Shown in pieces: positions 9,823 to 18,605 of a stretch of 64,000 bases of DNA. Made by a program: the position numbers and the translations under genes. The notes under the pieces were generated by a model, which did not search any database, was not told where the DNA came from, and worked only from the letters and a program-made list of their open reading frames with translations. Position 1 is the first letter of the stretch, and each line of letters opens with the position of its first letter. Origin of the DNA: Paenibacillus sp. D2_2 (lineage in GTDB: Bacteria > Bacillota > Bacilli > Paenibacillales > Paenibacillaceae); NCBI RefSeq assembly GCF_031199965.1, contig NZ_CP133605.1:687501-751500 (forward strand), written 5' to 3'.

Positions 9823-9869
9823 TAAAAGCCGTTCGCGCAGCTAAGCATTTGGCAGCGCGGGCGGCTTTT
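9823..9869 (+). terminator. Terminator of the fruRKA operon
   Basis: AAAAGCCG.TCGCGC pairs with GCGCGGGCGGCTTTT around a loop, starting about 30 bases after the fruA stop codon. The downstream arm ends in TTTT. Confidence 0.8.
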
Positions 9870-9948
9870 GTGCATAATGAGGTCGATCTGGGCACATCCC
9901 ATATGTTACATTAAAGAATAGCCGAGCTTTTTGAAAAGGAGAAGATAG

Positions 9949-10500
9949 ATGATGAAACTGATGTTTATTTCCGATATTCACGGGTCCGCTTACTGGCTGG
10001 ACAAGGCAATCGAGAAGGTGAAGGAGGAGAAGCCGGATCAGATCGTGATGCTTGGCGATTTCATGTATCATGGACCTCGAAATCCGCTGCCTGAAGGCTA
10101 TAACCCGGCTATGGTCGCGGAAACGCTGAACCAGTATAAACAGCAAATCGTGGCTGTGCGCGGCAATTGTGATGCGGAAGTGGATCAAATGCTGCTTGAA
10201 TTCCCGATGATGGCGGACTACACGGTGATCCTTCATGAGGGACGTCGCATATATGTGACGCATGGGCACGGGTTTAATATAGAGCAATTGCCACCTCTTC
10301 AAGAAAGCGATATTTTTATTCAGGGACATACGCATGTGCCTGTAGCAGATATAAAAGACGGCATTTATGTACTCAATCCAGGATCGATCTCGCTTCCTAA
10401 GGAGAACTATCCGAATTCCTACGGTATTATCGAGAATGGTAGCTTTTTCGTTAAGGATTTTGAGGGTGGCGTAATTAAATCAGTAACCTTTACGTCATAA
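9949..10500 (+). CDS. yfcE: YfcE/MJ0936-type metallophosphodiesterase
   Basis: Calcineurin-like phosphoesterase of 183 residues. The metal-binding motifs appear in order: DIHGS (residues 8-12), GDFMYHG (about 36-42), RGNCD (about 67-71), VTHGHG (about 103-108), and GHTHVP (about 125-130). E. coli YfcE hydrolyses phosphodiester substrates in vitro, but the cellular substrate is unknown. ATG at 9949 (or 9952) follows AAAAGGAGAAG. It is flanked by terminators on both sides and looks monocistronic. Confidence 0.93.
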   Translation: MMKLMFISDIHGSAYWLDKAIEKVKEEKPDQIVMLGDFMYHGPRNPLPEGYNPAMVAETLNQYKQQIVAVRGNCDAEVDQMLLEFPMMADYTVILHEGRRIYVTHGHGFNIEQLPPLQESDIFIQGHTHVPVADIKDGIYVLNPGSISLPKENYPNSYGIIENGSFFVKDFEGGVIKSVTFTS

Positions 10501-10517
10501 GAGCATTTGAAAACTAT

Positions 10518-10556
10518 AACAGGCCCCCTGTTCAATCACAGGGGGCCTGTTTTTTA
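10518..10556 (+). terminator. Terminator after yfcE
   Basis: A perfect 13-bp stem (AACAGGCCCCCTG at 10518-10530 with 10539-10551) is followed by TTTTTT. It could also serve the convergent DeoR gene. Confidence 0.9.
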
Positions 10557-10602
10557 CAACTGTAGTTAAAGGCAAGTAGATCAATGAATCGAGAAATTCG
10601 AA

Positions 10603-11364
10603 TTATGGATGGAGCAGTGTAATATCATGATTCTCCAGGAACGAGATCCACTCGTCGGAAGGCCTGTGATCGGTAATGATATAACTAATCTGCTTAAACT
10701 CAAGCATTTTTACAAAGCCAATACTGTCGAACTTGCTTGAATCTATGAGCAGAATGGTCTGCCTGGCCTGCTGATTCATGACTTGCTTCAATTCGCTCTC
10801 CGGCTCGTTGGAATCCGTGATACCACCCATCATAGATATACCTTTACAGCTGAACAAGGCAATATCGACATTGTAATTCTGAATGGCCTGTCTGGCCACC
10901 GGGCCGATAAGCGAGCTTGCCTTAGGCCTGAGTGAGCCGCCGGTGGAGATTATCGCGTGGCTTGTCTGATTGAACTCATTAAGGATAATGACAGAATTTG
11001 TGATAATGGTCAGATTGTCGCGTTCAGACTCTAGGATCTTCAGCGCTTCAAATACGGTGGAGCTTGTATCGGTCATTAGTGTATCTTCATCGTTAATCAG
11101 CGGTAGAAGTAAGCTGGCAATGGTTCTTTTTTCGTCTATATTATGCGTATTCCTCGTCTGATAGGGTAGATCATCATTGATATGGACGTTTAGTACGGCT
11201 CCGCCATAATTTCGGGTAACGATCCCTTCCTGCTCGAGCTTCTCCAGATCACGGCGAATCGTCTCCTCGGTAACTTCGAAGCTGGCTGCCAGCTGTGAGA
11301 CGAGCACTTTTTTATGTCTATGTAACTCTTGAATTATTTTTTCTTTTCGCTCAAAAGCCTTCAT
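10603..11364 (-). CDS. DeoR family transcriptional regulator divergent from rhaD
   Basis: 253 residues. The N-terminal winged helix shows ERKEKIIQELHRHKKVLVSQLAASFEVTEETIRRDLEKLE, followed by a DeoRC sugar-sensing domain with TDTSSTVFEAL and ISTGGSL. It faces rhaD across 274 bases containing a strong palindrome (11532-11575), so it is the natural candidate regulator of rhamnose catabolism here (inference). Rhamnose regulators of the DeoR type are known in Gram-positive bacteria. Confidence 0.9.
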   Translation of the reverse strand: MKAFERKEKIIQELHRHKKVLVSQLAASFEVTEETIRRDLEKLEQEGIVTRNYGGAVLNVHINDDLPYQTRNTHNIDEKRTIASLLLPLINDEDTLMTDTSSTVFEALKILESERDNLTIITNSVIILNEFNQTSHAIISTGGSLRPKASSLIGPVARQAIQNYNVDIALFSCKGISMMGGITDSNEPESELKQVMNQQARQTILLIDSSKFDSIGFVKMLEFKQISYIITDHRPSDEWISFLENHDITLLHP

Positions 11365-11527
11365 TGGAACCCGCCTTTCCTAAGTGAACATAAATCTATT
11401 GTACATAAATCATAATGAAAATAAAAAAGAAACTACAAAAACCAAAATTATTTCTGCTTTTTATGTTGTTTCATAGAAAAACAGAAGTTAATTACATTAT
11501 AAACGGAAATAAAACAACAAATACTGT

Positions 11528-11575
11528 TTGATTTTCTTTGTTTACGTGGTATTATGATGTTGGAAACAAAGAAAA
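11528..11575 (+). promoter_or_regulatory. Promoter and palindromic operator upstream of rhaD
   Basis: TTTTCTTTGTTT (11532-11543) and AAACAAAGAAAA (11564-11575) form a perfect 12-bp inverted repeat with a 20-base spacer, i.e. 32 bases between half-sites. A possible promoter, TTGATT (11528-11533), 16 bases, TATTAT (11550-11555), lies across it. That is the geometry of a repressor site for the divergent DeoR protein (inference). Confidence 0.5.
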
Positions 11576-11638
11576 AAACAGAATGTTCTATTTGAGACGT
11601 CATTAATTCATACATTACAACGAGGGTAAGGTGAGAGT

Positions 11639-12459
11639 ATGCATCAAGATATACTGACAGCGCCATTTCTGCGGGAAATGTGCGATACTACGGCCAATTT
11701 ATATCGCTTAGGTTGGGATGAGCGTAACGGGGGTAATATCAGCTATCTGATTGGGGAAGAAGAAGTAAGCAATTATTTAAATGTTTCGCGGGTCGAGCGC
11801 ACGGTTCCGATGAGCTTCGATGCTTCTGAACTGGCAGGAAAGTATTTTGTTGTGACAGGTTCCGGAAAATACTTTAAGAATGTTATCCAGGACCCAAAAG
11901 TGAACCTTGGTGTTATCCGTATCGGGCAGGATGGACACAGCTATGAGATTCTGTGGGGATTGGCTGATGGGGGAGTGGCTACAAGCGAGCTACCAACCCA
12001 TCTGATGAATCATATGGAGCGCCTAAAGGTGGATCCTAAGCACCGGGTTATCATGCACTGCCATGCAACACATCTGATAGGTATGACATTTACACATTCT
12101 CTGGAAGAGGTTCATTTCACAAAGACCTTGTGGGAGATGTGTACAGAATGTCTGGTTGTGTTCCCTGAAGGCGTCGGAATCATTCCATGGGTGGTGCCGG
12201 GCACAAATGAGATTGGGGAAGCGACCGCAGAGAGAATGAAGGATGTTCGAATTGTGATGTGGCCGTATCATGGTGTGTTCGGAGCGGGGACTACGATGGA
12301 TGAGACCTTCGGATTGATCGAGACAGCTGAGAAGGCTGCACAGGTCTACACGATTGTATGTGCGCAGGGTGGTAAGAGCAGACCATCTCGGATCAAGAGC
12401 TGCTCGATTTGGCAAGGGCCTTTGGCGTAACACCGAGACCAGGAGTACTGCAGGTCTGA
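11639..12459 (+). CDS. rhaD: L-rhamnulose-1-phosphate aldolase (one frameshift)
   Basis: Class II (zinc) aldolase that cleaves L-rhamnulose 1-phosphate to dihydroxyacetone phosphate and L-lactaldehyde. Seen: RNGGNISYL near residue 30-38, the phosphate-binding VTGSGKYF segment, and the metal motif MHCHATH (His-x-His), which closely matches RhaD rather than FucA. A single A is missing near 12376; the corrected end reads [26 protein letters not shown] and stops at 12457-12459. The corrected length is about 274 residues, normal for RhaD. No rhaA, rhaB or transporter gene lies in the neighbourhood. Confidence 0.92.
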
Positions 12460-12461
12460 AC

Positions 12462-12503
12462 CTAAATGTAGTTCAAAAAGTCCTTTCTTTGAACACACAC
12501 TAT
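12462..12503 (+). repeat. Short copy of the GTTCAAAAAG repeat family
   Basis: GTAGTTCAAAAAGTCC is followed almost at once by TTTGAACACACACT. These are the two ends of the long repeats, with nearly all internal sequence missing. It lies just after the rhaD stop codon. Confidence 0.65.
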
Positions 12504-12530
12504 TAGAATGATGTATATGTAAACATAACA

Positions 12531-12566
12531 AACCAGGCTGCCTAAGAAGGCAGCCTGGTTCTTTAA
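12531..12566. terminator. Bidirectional terminator between rhaD and the sulfatase gene
   Basis: AACCAGGCTGCC (12531-12542) pairs with GGCAGCCTGGTT (12549-12560). The flanks are TCTTT on one side and A-rich on the other, suiting convergent genes. Confidence 0.8.
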
Positions 12567-12577
12567 TATATAGAGTT

Positions 12578-14449
12578 TTACTCTTGATCGTCCTTCTGGC
12601 GATCCGGTAGCTGCTGTACATAGCTGTCGGACAAGCGAAGCAGATCAAGCGCCCGATTATATTCATCCTCCGTAGTAAGGGCCTGGCTTACGCCGTCCTT
12701 GGCTAACGGGAACTGAGTACCGTCATCATACCAGGTGCCTGGCATGAACACAGCTTTGTCATTAATAAATGACCCGGAAGGCAGATAGTAACGCTGCGGT
12801 AATAAATTATAATTGTTATTCAGTATATCCTCACCGAAATGGATCTGATTGCCCATAGAGACACCAAGTAGGTTAGCAACGGTCGGTAGAATATCGACCT
12901 GTCCGCCGACATTATCCATAACCTTGGATTCAGTCTGACCCGGAATCGAGATCACGAGCGGGATGTTAAGCATGTCACGGTAGCTGTAATCGCGGCCGTA
13001 AATTTCGCTCATTAGTTCCAGACCTCGCTTATCCAGCGAGAACTTCGGCAATCCCAGGTGGTCACCATAGATTACAACAAGACTGTTATCCCAGATTCCG
13101 CGCTGCTTCAGATCGTCAATGAACAAGCCAAGTGCATAGTCCGCATAATTCTGTGAGCGGATATAATCGCCGACCATATTGTTCTGATAACTCTCCGGCA
13201 GTGTAATCCGGTCCAGCTCGTGCGGAATCGTAAACGGATGATGCGCCGTCATAGAGATAACTTGTGAATAGAATGGAACTCCAGTTGATTGCATTTTGCT
13301 CAGTTCTTCAGCGGTTTTCCTGTACAGCACTTCATCTGAAGGTCCGAAGAATACTGTGTCATCTTGACCGAAGAACTCCTGATCGTAGTAGCGATCCCAG
13401 CCGATCGCTTTGTATAGTTCGCCGCGATTCCAGAAATCTACCACATTCGTGTGGAAGGTAGCGGTATCATAGCCATTTGATTTCAACAGTTTGGGTAGAC
13501 TCGGCAGTTCTTTGTCAGGATAATTCTGTGTTGCTGCTTCATTATAAGGAATATAGAAGGACGTATTCACGACAAATTCGGCATCCGATGTATTTCCTTG
13601 GCCCACCATTTGATAGAAATTCTTGAAATAGAGATTGTCTTTAACAAGCGAGTTCATGACCGGAGTAACCTCTTGCCCGTCGATCTTCAGATCGATCAGG
13701 AAGTTTTGGAAGGACTCCAACTGAATAATTATCAAGTTTTTGCCTTCGGCGGCGCCGAAGAACTGTGGATTTTCTTGTTTCTGAACACTTTTCAGTTTGT
13801 CGATCTTTGCTTGGGTAATTTCATCCTTATCTACGAGATCTTCCTCTTTATTTGATAGAATCGTATAGGTCTCATAGCTAAGAATTCCCATTTGCTCCGC
13901 TTGCTTGATCTCATTCATGCTGGCCCGGTTCGGCCAAATGTTGAAAATACACAGGGCAAGTGATACCCCGGCTACAACCCCTACAAAGCTCTTGCTTACT
14001 CTGTTCAAGTTGAACAGACTCTTGAGTTTTCCGCTCTCTTCCTGCGCATTAGCCAGAAGCCGATCACGACTATATCAAGGAAAATAAGCAAATAATATGG
14101 AGCTAGCAGTGAGAACACACTGTTCTTTACTGCAGTTACCTGATTGACTTGCTGAAGCGCATGATAGGTGACGATAACGCCGTAATATTTATGATACATA
14201 ATTGCTGCGAAGAAGACGGCAGTAACGATCAGGTTAACCGTTAGATAAATCCCGAATTTCCTCTTGGAGGAGAAGACCTCAATCAGACAGAACAGGATCA
14301 GGATAAATGGGAGTTCCTTGAGTAGCGGTCCCAACCGGCATTTGATCAAATATCGTGATCCACGCTAGGTAACTTTTCAGAATCATAATAACGGTGAAGA
14401 ATACGAGCGGCTTGAGATTACCAGGCCGGATTCGTTGGAACGCTGACAT
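12578..14449 (-). CDS. LTA synthase family membrane sulfatase (two frameshifts)
   Basis: Polytopic membrane enzyme of the LtaS/YfnI family, which transfers glycerol phosphate from phosphatidylglycerol to build lipoteichoic acid or its primer. The N-terminal ~200 residues hold about five membrane helices, then a linker helix and the extracellular sulfatase domain. Motifs seen: IIQLESFQNFLI (metal Glu), GQGNTSDAEF (catalytic Thr), MTAHHPF, and YGDHLG (metal Asp/His). Breaks near 14330 (one base extra in GGGACCG) and 14023 (AAAA should be AAAAA) must be corrected to join the parts. ATG 14447-14449 follows AAGGAAGG. Which LtaS paralogue it is cannot be told from one copy. Confidence 0.87.
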
Positions 14450-14752
14450 GGTGCGACCCTTCCTTTCATTAATAATTGAGTAAGCGACTCCAAAGCACGA
14501 CTTCTGAACATACACTTTCAATATCATAACTGAAAAAATGGGAAGAAGGAAATCGATCATTTTCTCTTATTTAACAGTAAATGGCATTAAAAGGGATAAA
14601 ACCGCTTCTCAACTTTGTTTTTTGCTTTAAATTAGGGGTTTTCACATCTTTACATATTCATCATGCCAGATCGGCATTTAAAAGCAGTGAAATTATTCAC
14701 GTCTAGGTGAGCCAAATAGTTAATTCATGGAAGGCTGAGGATTGATTATCGG
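14450..14752. other. AT-rich intergenic stretch with no recognised feature
   Basis: About 300 bases between the sulfatase start and the methionine sulfoxide reductase stop. It must carry the sulfatase promoter, but I see no convincing gene, repeat or RNA. Confidence 0.4.
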
Positions 14753-15231
14753 CTAAAGCTGCTCCGTCAGCACCTGAACGAATTGTTCTAGAAAAGCTTG
14801 ATCTAGCTCGTCAAAGCGGGACTTCAGCGGGCTATCAATATCGAGTACACCAATTAATTCCTCTCCCTTAATTACCGGAAGCACAATCTCACTATTCGAT
14901 GCGGCGTCGCAAGCAATATGACCAGGGAAGGCATGTACATCATCTACCCGAACTGAACGGCGCTCCATAGCGCTTGTCCCACATACCCCCTGCCAAGCGG
15001 AATGCGGATGCAGGCCGGTAGTCCCTGAAATGGGCCGAGTACAAGTTCCTTGCCATCGAACATGTAGAAGCCTACCCAGTTAATGTCTGATAGATAGAAG
15101 TTTAATAGAGCAGTAGCGTTAGCTAGATTAGCAATTCTACTAGGTTCGTCGTAGATTAGTGATTTTAATTGAGATATGACTTGATTATGCTGTTCTTCTC
15201 GGGAACCTGTGTAGCTGATTGTATGGAACAT
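14753..15231 (-). CDS. Free methionine-(R)-sulfoxide reductase, GAF domain (one frameshift)
   Basis: A cytosolic GAF-domain enzyme (fRMsr) that reduces free methionine-R-sulfoxide. About 160 residues, the normal length. Seen: LLNFYLSDINWVGFY, LVLGPFQGLPACIRIPLGRG, then after correction GVCGTSA, HIACDAASNSEIVLPV and GVLDIDSP. The three conserved Cys (in PAC, GVC and HIAC) match the catalytic/resolving set of the family. One base is missing near 14985, where GGGGG in the gene strand should be longer by one. Upstream is a short repeat copy. Confidence 0.9.
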
Positions 15232-15252
15232 GCGCCCATCTCCTTTTTATCT

Positions 15253-15302
15253 ATATAGAGGTAGTTCAGAAAGTCCGCTTTTAAACACGGGCTATTACGC
15301 CT
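15253..15302 (+). repeat. Short degenerate copy of the GTTCAAAAAG repeat family
   Basis: AGAGGTAGTTCAGAAAGTCCGCTTTT is followed by AAACACGGGCTATTA. The left end matches the long copies well, but the right arm has lost part of the TTTTTGAAC stem. Confidence 0.6.
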
Positions 15303-15341
15303 TATTATAGTATGAATGTCAGACCGTTGAAAGCCACTATC

Positions 15342-16336
15342 CTAGGTTGAAAGTGGTAATGCGGCCTGCTGGGTGGCCCCAGTTAATTCGGGAGAGATAG
15401 AGGTTATGCTGGTCGGATGGACTTCGATCCTGAGCGCTTGGTGAATTAATAGACGGACCGCTTCGCTATATTCCTTAGGGGCTACAGCATAAGCATTACC
15501 GTGAACTGCTCCGTCCACCAGGAGTAGGCTTTTGGGTCCGGCCTTGTGCTCATAGAGCTGTTCGCTCATAGATGTGGGCACATAATTGTCCTTCGTACCA
15601 TGAATGAACAGGACAGGAAGATGGCTATGTTCTACCGCCTGAAGCGGGCTAACTTGTTCCATGGAGAACCCGGCTTTGTGCTTCAATATTTTATTGATGA
15701 TGGGCAGGAGCGGGAGGAGGGGAGCCTATAGACCGTTTTTGCTTGGTGACGAACCAGCTGTGTTAAATCTGAGAATGGACAGTCTGCAACGACAAATTTG
15801 ACGTTAGGGTGGACGATGCTCAAATATTCGAGCACGGATGCCCCGCCGAGTGACTGACCGTGAAGACCGATGCTGCATTCGGTTCCGTAATTATGTGATA
15901 TCCATCTGACCCATGCAGCAATATCGTATTTTTCATAATAGCCGTAGGTTGTATATTTCCCTTCACTATTCCCGTGACGGCGCTGGTCAATGAGTAGAAT
16001 GTTGAAGCCTTCGCTCTGGAAGAGATCGATATATTGAGTAGAGATTAGCATGGAGACGGTGTAGCCATGGACGATAATCGTCCAATCCTTGGACGATGGG
16101 TCGGTCTCTATGACGTAACCGCATAAGCGTAGTCCATCATCGGAGAGAATATGGACGTCCTGTTTCTTCAGATGGCTGAATCGTTCCCGACTGTAGACGC
16201 CGGATTGCTCTAAATATTGAAAAAGTTTATCGGTGGTCTGCAGTTTCATATGAGTAAGCTGTTGAAAAGCGAAGGTGATAATTCCCAGTCCTAGACTGGC
16301 AACGACCAACAGAGCAATCATCAAATAGATCGTCAT
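15342..16336 (-). CDS. Membrane-anchored alpha/beta hydrolase (one frameshift)
   Basis: About 332 residues with an N-terminal hydrophobic anchor (residues 3-25). The hydrolase fold follows: IVHGYTVS (oxyanion loop), LLIDQRRHGNSEG, and the nucleophile elbow GQSLGGAS. The late strand is LPVLFIHGTKDNYVP (Asp) and the catalytic His is in DGAVHGNA. It resembles the YqkD/YhfP-like group of Bacillales; the substrate is unknown. One base is missing near 15727; correction gives YRLPPLLPLLPIINKILKHKAGFS. A paralogue with the same build is at 47123-48130. Confidence 0.87.
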
Positions 16337-16577
16337 GAGAGTGAACCTCCTTAGCTGTCGAACTATGGTGGAGCATCCAAAGAATGTGCCTATATTATCT
16401 GCCGATCACCCGGATGAATATGCTGCATTATATTGTGAATTAGGGCATTTCGGGATTGTTCAAAAATTATTTATTAAAAAATACTATTTGGGCATATTTG
16501 CCGGGCTTATTTTTTCACTTTGACTCTGCCTCCTGTTCTATGCTTATATAAAAACAACTGATTGCGCAGGGGAGGAG

Positions 16578-17162
16578 ATGAGTCTTTTGTTCAAATGCGG
16601 TGGTAAGATTCCGGTGCTGGAAGGCGAGAGAATACGTCTAAGAAGGATGGAGCAGGCTGATGCCGCGGATATGTTCCGCTATTGGAGTGATCCGAAGGTT
16701 GTTAAATATATGAATGTCCCTGTGTTCACTTCCGTGGAGGAGACGTCGGAGATGATCGATTTCCTGAACGGCTTGTCCGAGACGGAGGATACGATGCGCT
16801 GGGGAATCGAGCTGGTGCAGGAGCAGAGACTGATCGGAAGCTGTGGCTTCAATACATGGGAGTTATCGGGGGCTTATCGCGGGGAGATTGGTTATGATAT
16901 TGGGCGTGATTTCTGGCGACAGGGCTATATGACGGAAGCGCTCCGATTAATGCTGAATTATGGCTTCATGACAATGGGGCTGAACCGTATTGAAGCTCTG
17001 GTTGATCCACGAAACAGCGCTTCTCGCAGCATTTTGCAATCTTTTACTTTCTGCGAGGAGGGACTATTAAGAGAGTATCAGCGAACCGAGGAAGGCTTCG
17101 TGGATCTGTTAATCTATTCCTTGTTGCGTAGAGATTTTGATTCAGGAGGAAAATATTTGTGA
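16578..17162 (+). CDS. GNAT acetyltransferase, RimJ/RimL type
   Basis: 194 residues with a full GNAT fold: GERIRLRRMEQADAADMFRYWSDP at the start, GEIGYDIGRDFWRQGYMTEALRLMLNYGF (acetyl-CoA loop), then NRIEALVDPRNSASRSILQSFTFCEEG. This group acetylates protein N-termini or small molecules; the substrate is unknown. GGGGAGG lies only two bases before ATG 16578, so TTG 16587 may be the true start. The stop overlaps the GTG of the EcfT gene (GTGA), so the two are co-transcribed. Confidence 0.88.
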   Translation: MSLLFKCGGKIPVLEGERIRLRRMEQADAADMFRYWSDPKVVKYMNVPVFTSVEETSEMIDFLNGLSETEDTMRWGIELVQEQRLIGSCGFNTWELSGAYRGEIGYDIGRDFWRQGYMTEALRLMLNYGFMTMGLNRIEALVDPRNSASRSILQSFTFCEEGLLREYQRTEEGFVDLLIYSLLRRDFDSGGKYL

Positions 17163-17926
17163 CCCAGTTACACGTAGATCATCGATTCAGACAAGGCTTG
17201 GCACTGAAATCCATAGATCCGCTCAGTAAGCTGGTCGCTCTGTTCTGTGCTGCTCTTCTGGCGATGCACTGGGACAAACCGCAGCCGTTGTTGATTATGT
17301 TGTTCGTGTTCATCGGCTTAGCCCGTTATGGTGCGGGAATGAGCTGGCCATGCTTAGGGCGCAGATTGAGATTTATTGCTGTCTTTGGCTTGCCATTGTT
17401 CATCATCACTAGCATCGCGGCACCGGCGGGGGAAGCGTTTGTCACTTGGGGGCTTCTACAGATTTCGTTAGGGGGCGCCGAGTATGCAGCGGCGATTACA
17501 CTGCGCATGTTCTGCCTGTTCTTGTCCTCGATCATATATATTGAGTCCACAGATCCCAAGGATTTTGTCACTATACTGACTACACGACTGAAACTCCCTT
17601 ACCGGTTTGTCTTTGGCGTATCCATGGCGCTAACTTTTCTGCCGTTGCTTGAATCGGAAGGCCGGATAGCTAGGCAAGCGCGCCAACTGCGTTTCGGCAG
17701 ACAGCCACGTGGTGTCGGTGAGCGATGGCGGATGTGGCGTGGCAATCTTGCAGCTATATTTACCGGAGCGGTAAGACGTGTGGAGCAGACGGCCGGCTCA
17801 ATGGAATCCAAGGGCTTCGGCGCTTATCCGGTGCGCAGTTTTCTGCGGGAAGTAGAGATTGGAATTGTCGGATATGCTCTGATAATCATGAGTGTTGTTG
17901 TGACAGTCTGTTTATGGTCCGTTTAA
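17159..17926 (+). CDS. ECF transporter T component
   Basis: Energy-coupling-factor membrane scaffold that links the substrate-binding S protein to the ATPases. 255 residues with four to six helices. The two cytosolic coupling motifs are ARQARQLRFG (about 174-183) and SMESKGFGAYP (about 217-227), matching the Ala-Arg-Gly type signatures of CbiQ/EcfT proteins. The start is GTG at 17159, overlapping the acetyltransferase stop codon. Unusually, it lies upstream of the promoter/operator that precedes the S and A genes, so the ratio of T to S/A may be set independently. Confidence 0.88.
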   Translation: MTQLHVDHRFRQGLALKSIDPLSKLVALFCAALLAMHWDKPQPLLIMLFVFIGLARYGAGMSWPCLGRRLRFIAVFGLPLFIITSIAAPAGEAFVTWGLLQISLGGAEYAAAITLRMFCLFLSSIIYIESTDPKDFVTILTTRLKLPYRFVFGVSMALTFLPLLESEGRIARQARQLRFGRQPRGVGERWRMWRGNLAAIFTGAVRRVEQTAGSMESKGFGAYPVRSFLREVEIGIVGYALIIMSVVVTVCLWSV

Positions 17927-17934
17927 AAAAAGAC

Positions 17935-17982
17935 TTGACGTACTATAATTGTTAACCTAAATTTAAATTGTTGGTTAACAAT
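17935..17982 (+). promoter_or_regulatory. Promoter with BirA-like palindromic operator
   Basis: TTGTTAACC (17949-17957), 15 bases, GGTTAACAA (17973-17981), extended by one more matched A/T pair on each side. A promoter reading TTGACG (17935-17940), 17 bases, TAAATT (17958-17963) overlaps the left half-site. The half-site sequence and N15 spacing are those of the biotin repressor BirA operator of Bacillales and resemble the E. coli bio operator. The leader is under 80 bases, too short for a TPP riboswitch. Confidence 0.7.
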
Positions 17983-18002
17983 CAGGGAGGATGACACTAC
18001 AA

Positions 18003-18605
18003 ATGAGTCAGTCTTTAAACAGAGGAGTATTCAAAGCATTTACAACAATTGAAATTGTGCTGATGGCCATGTTGGCGGCAGCCAACGGTGTGATGACGAC
18101 TTTTATCTCGCCGCTTAACCAGGCCTTGAATGGGCTGGGCGGGCCGATAGCAACGTCTACAATAACAGGTTTATATATGGTTTATGGTCTGCTTGCCTAT
18201 TACATTATTCGGAAACCAGGAACGGCAGTCATTACATATGGCATTGGAGCCGTAGTCCAGTCTTTCATGGGTTCGGCCTACGGTATCGCGTCCTGCTTCG
18301 TTGCTGCTGCCTGTTATATAGTGATTGCTGAATTAGTATTTGCGGCGTTTCGTTATAAGAAATGGAACCTTCCAGTGCTCATGCTGGCAGGGGGTGCCAT
18401 GGTTCCGATCTGGTTCTTCTTCGCATCTAGAATGTTTGGCTATACAGCATGGGGAACGAACGTGTTGCTCATCGCTCTTGGTGTTCGTATTCTGAGTGGT
18501 ATCGTCATGTGTGGAATGTTGACCAAGCTGTTGGGTGATGTACTGAGCCGCAGCGGTCTGTTGCGACGGTTCGCGGTTAGCAGCGGGAGAAGGGTAAATC
18601 AATGA
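18003..18605 (+). CDS. ECF transporter S component, YkoE-like
   Basis: Membrane substrate-binding subunit of about 200 residues with five to six helices. Seen: an N-terminal TTIEIVLMAMLAAANGVMTT, then YYIIRKPGTAVI, AELVFAAFRYKKWNLPVLMLAGG, and a basic tail. The IRKPGxA and FRYxxWNLPV patterns are those of YkoE-type proteins, assigned to thiamine/HMP uptake in Bacillus. I do not see the BioY sequence pattern. The BirA-like operator upstream argues for a biotin link, so the substrate is open. AGGGAGG lies 12 bases before ATG 18003. It overlaps the ATPase gene by four bases. Confidence 0.83.
   Translation: MSQSLNRGVFKAFTTIEIVLMAMLAAANGVMTTFISPLNQALNGLGGPIATSTITGLYMVYGLLAYYIIRKPGTAVITYGIGAVVQSFMGSAYGIASCFVAAACYIVIAELVFAAFRYKKWNLPVLMLAGGAMVPIWFFFASRMFGYTAWGTNVLLIALGVRILSGIVMCGMLTKLLGDVLSRSGLLRRFAVSSGRRVNQ

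Noticed and set aside
16337-16577. Small ORF between the hydrolase and the GNAT gene (about 62 codons)
   Set aside because: No ribosome binding site, and it overlaps the hydrolase start region; the protein has no plausible composition.
17927-18002. TPP riboswitch before the YkoE-like gene
   Set aside because: The leader is under 80 bases and lacks the conserved CTGAGA and related boxes; a palindromic operator is present instead.
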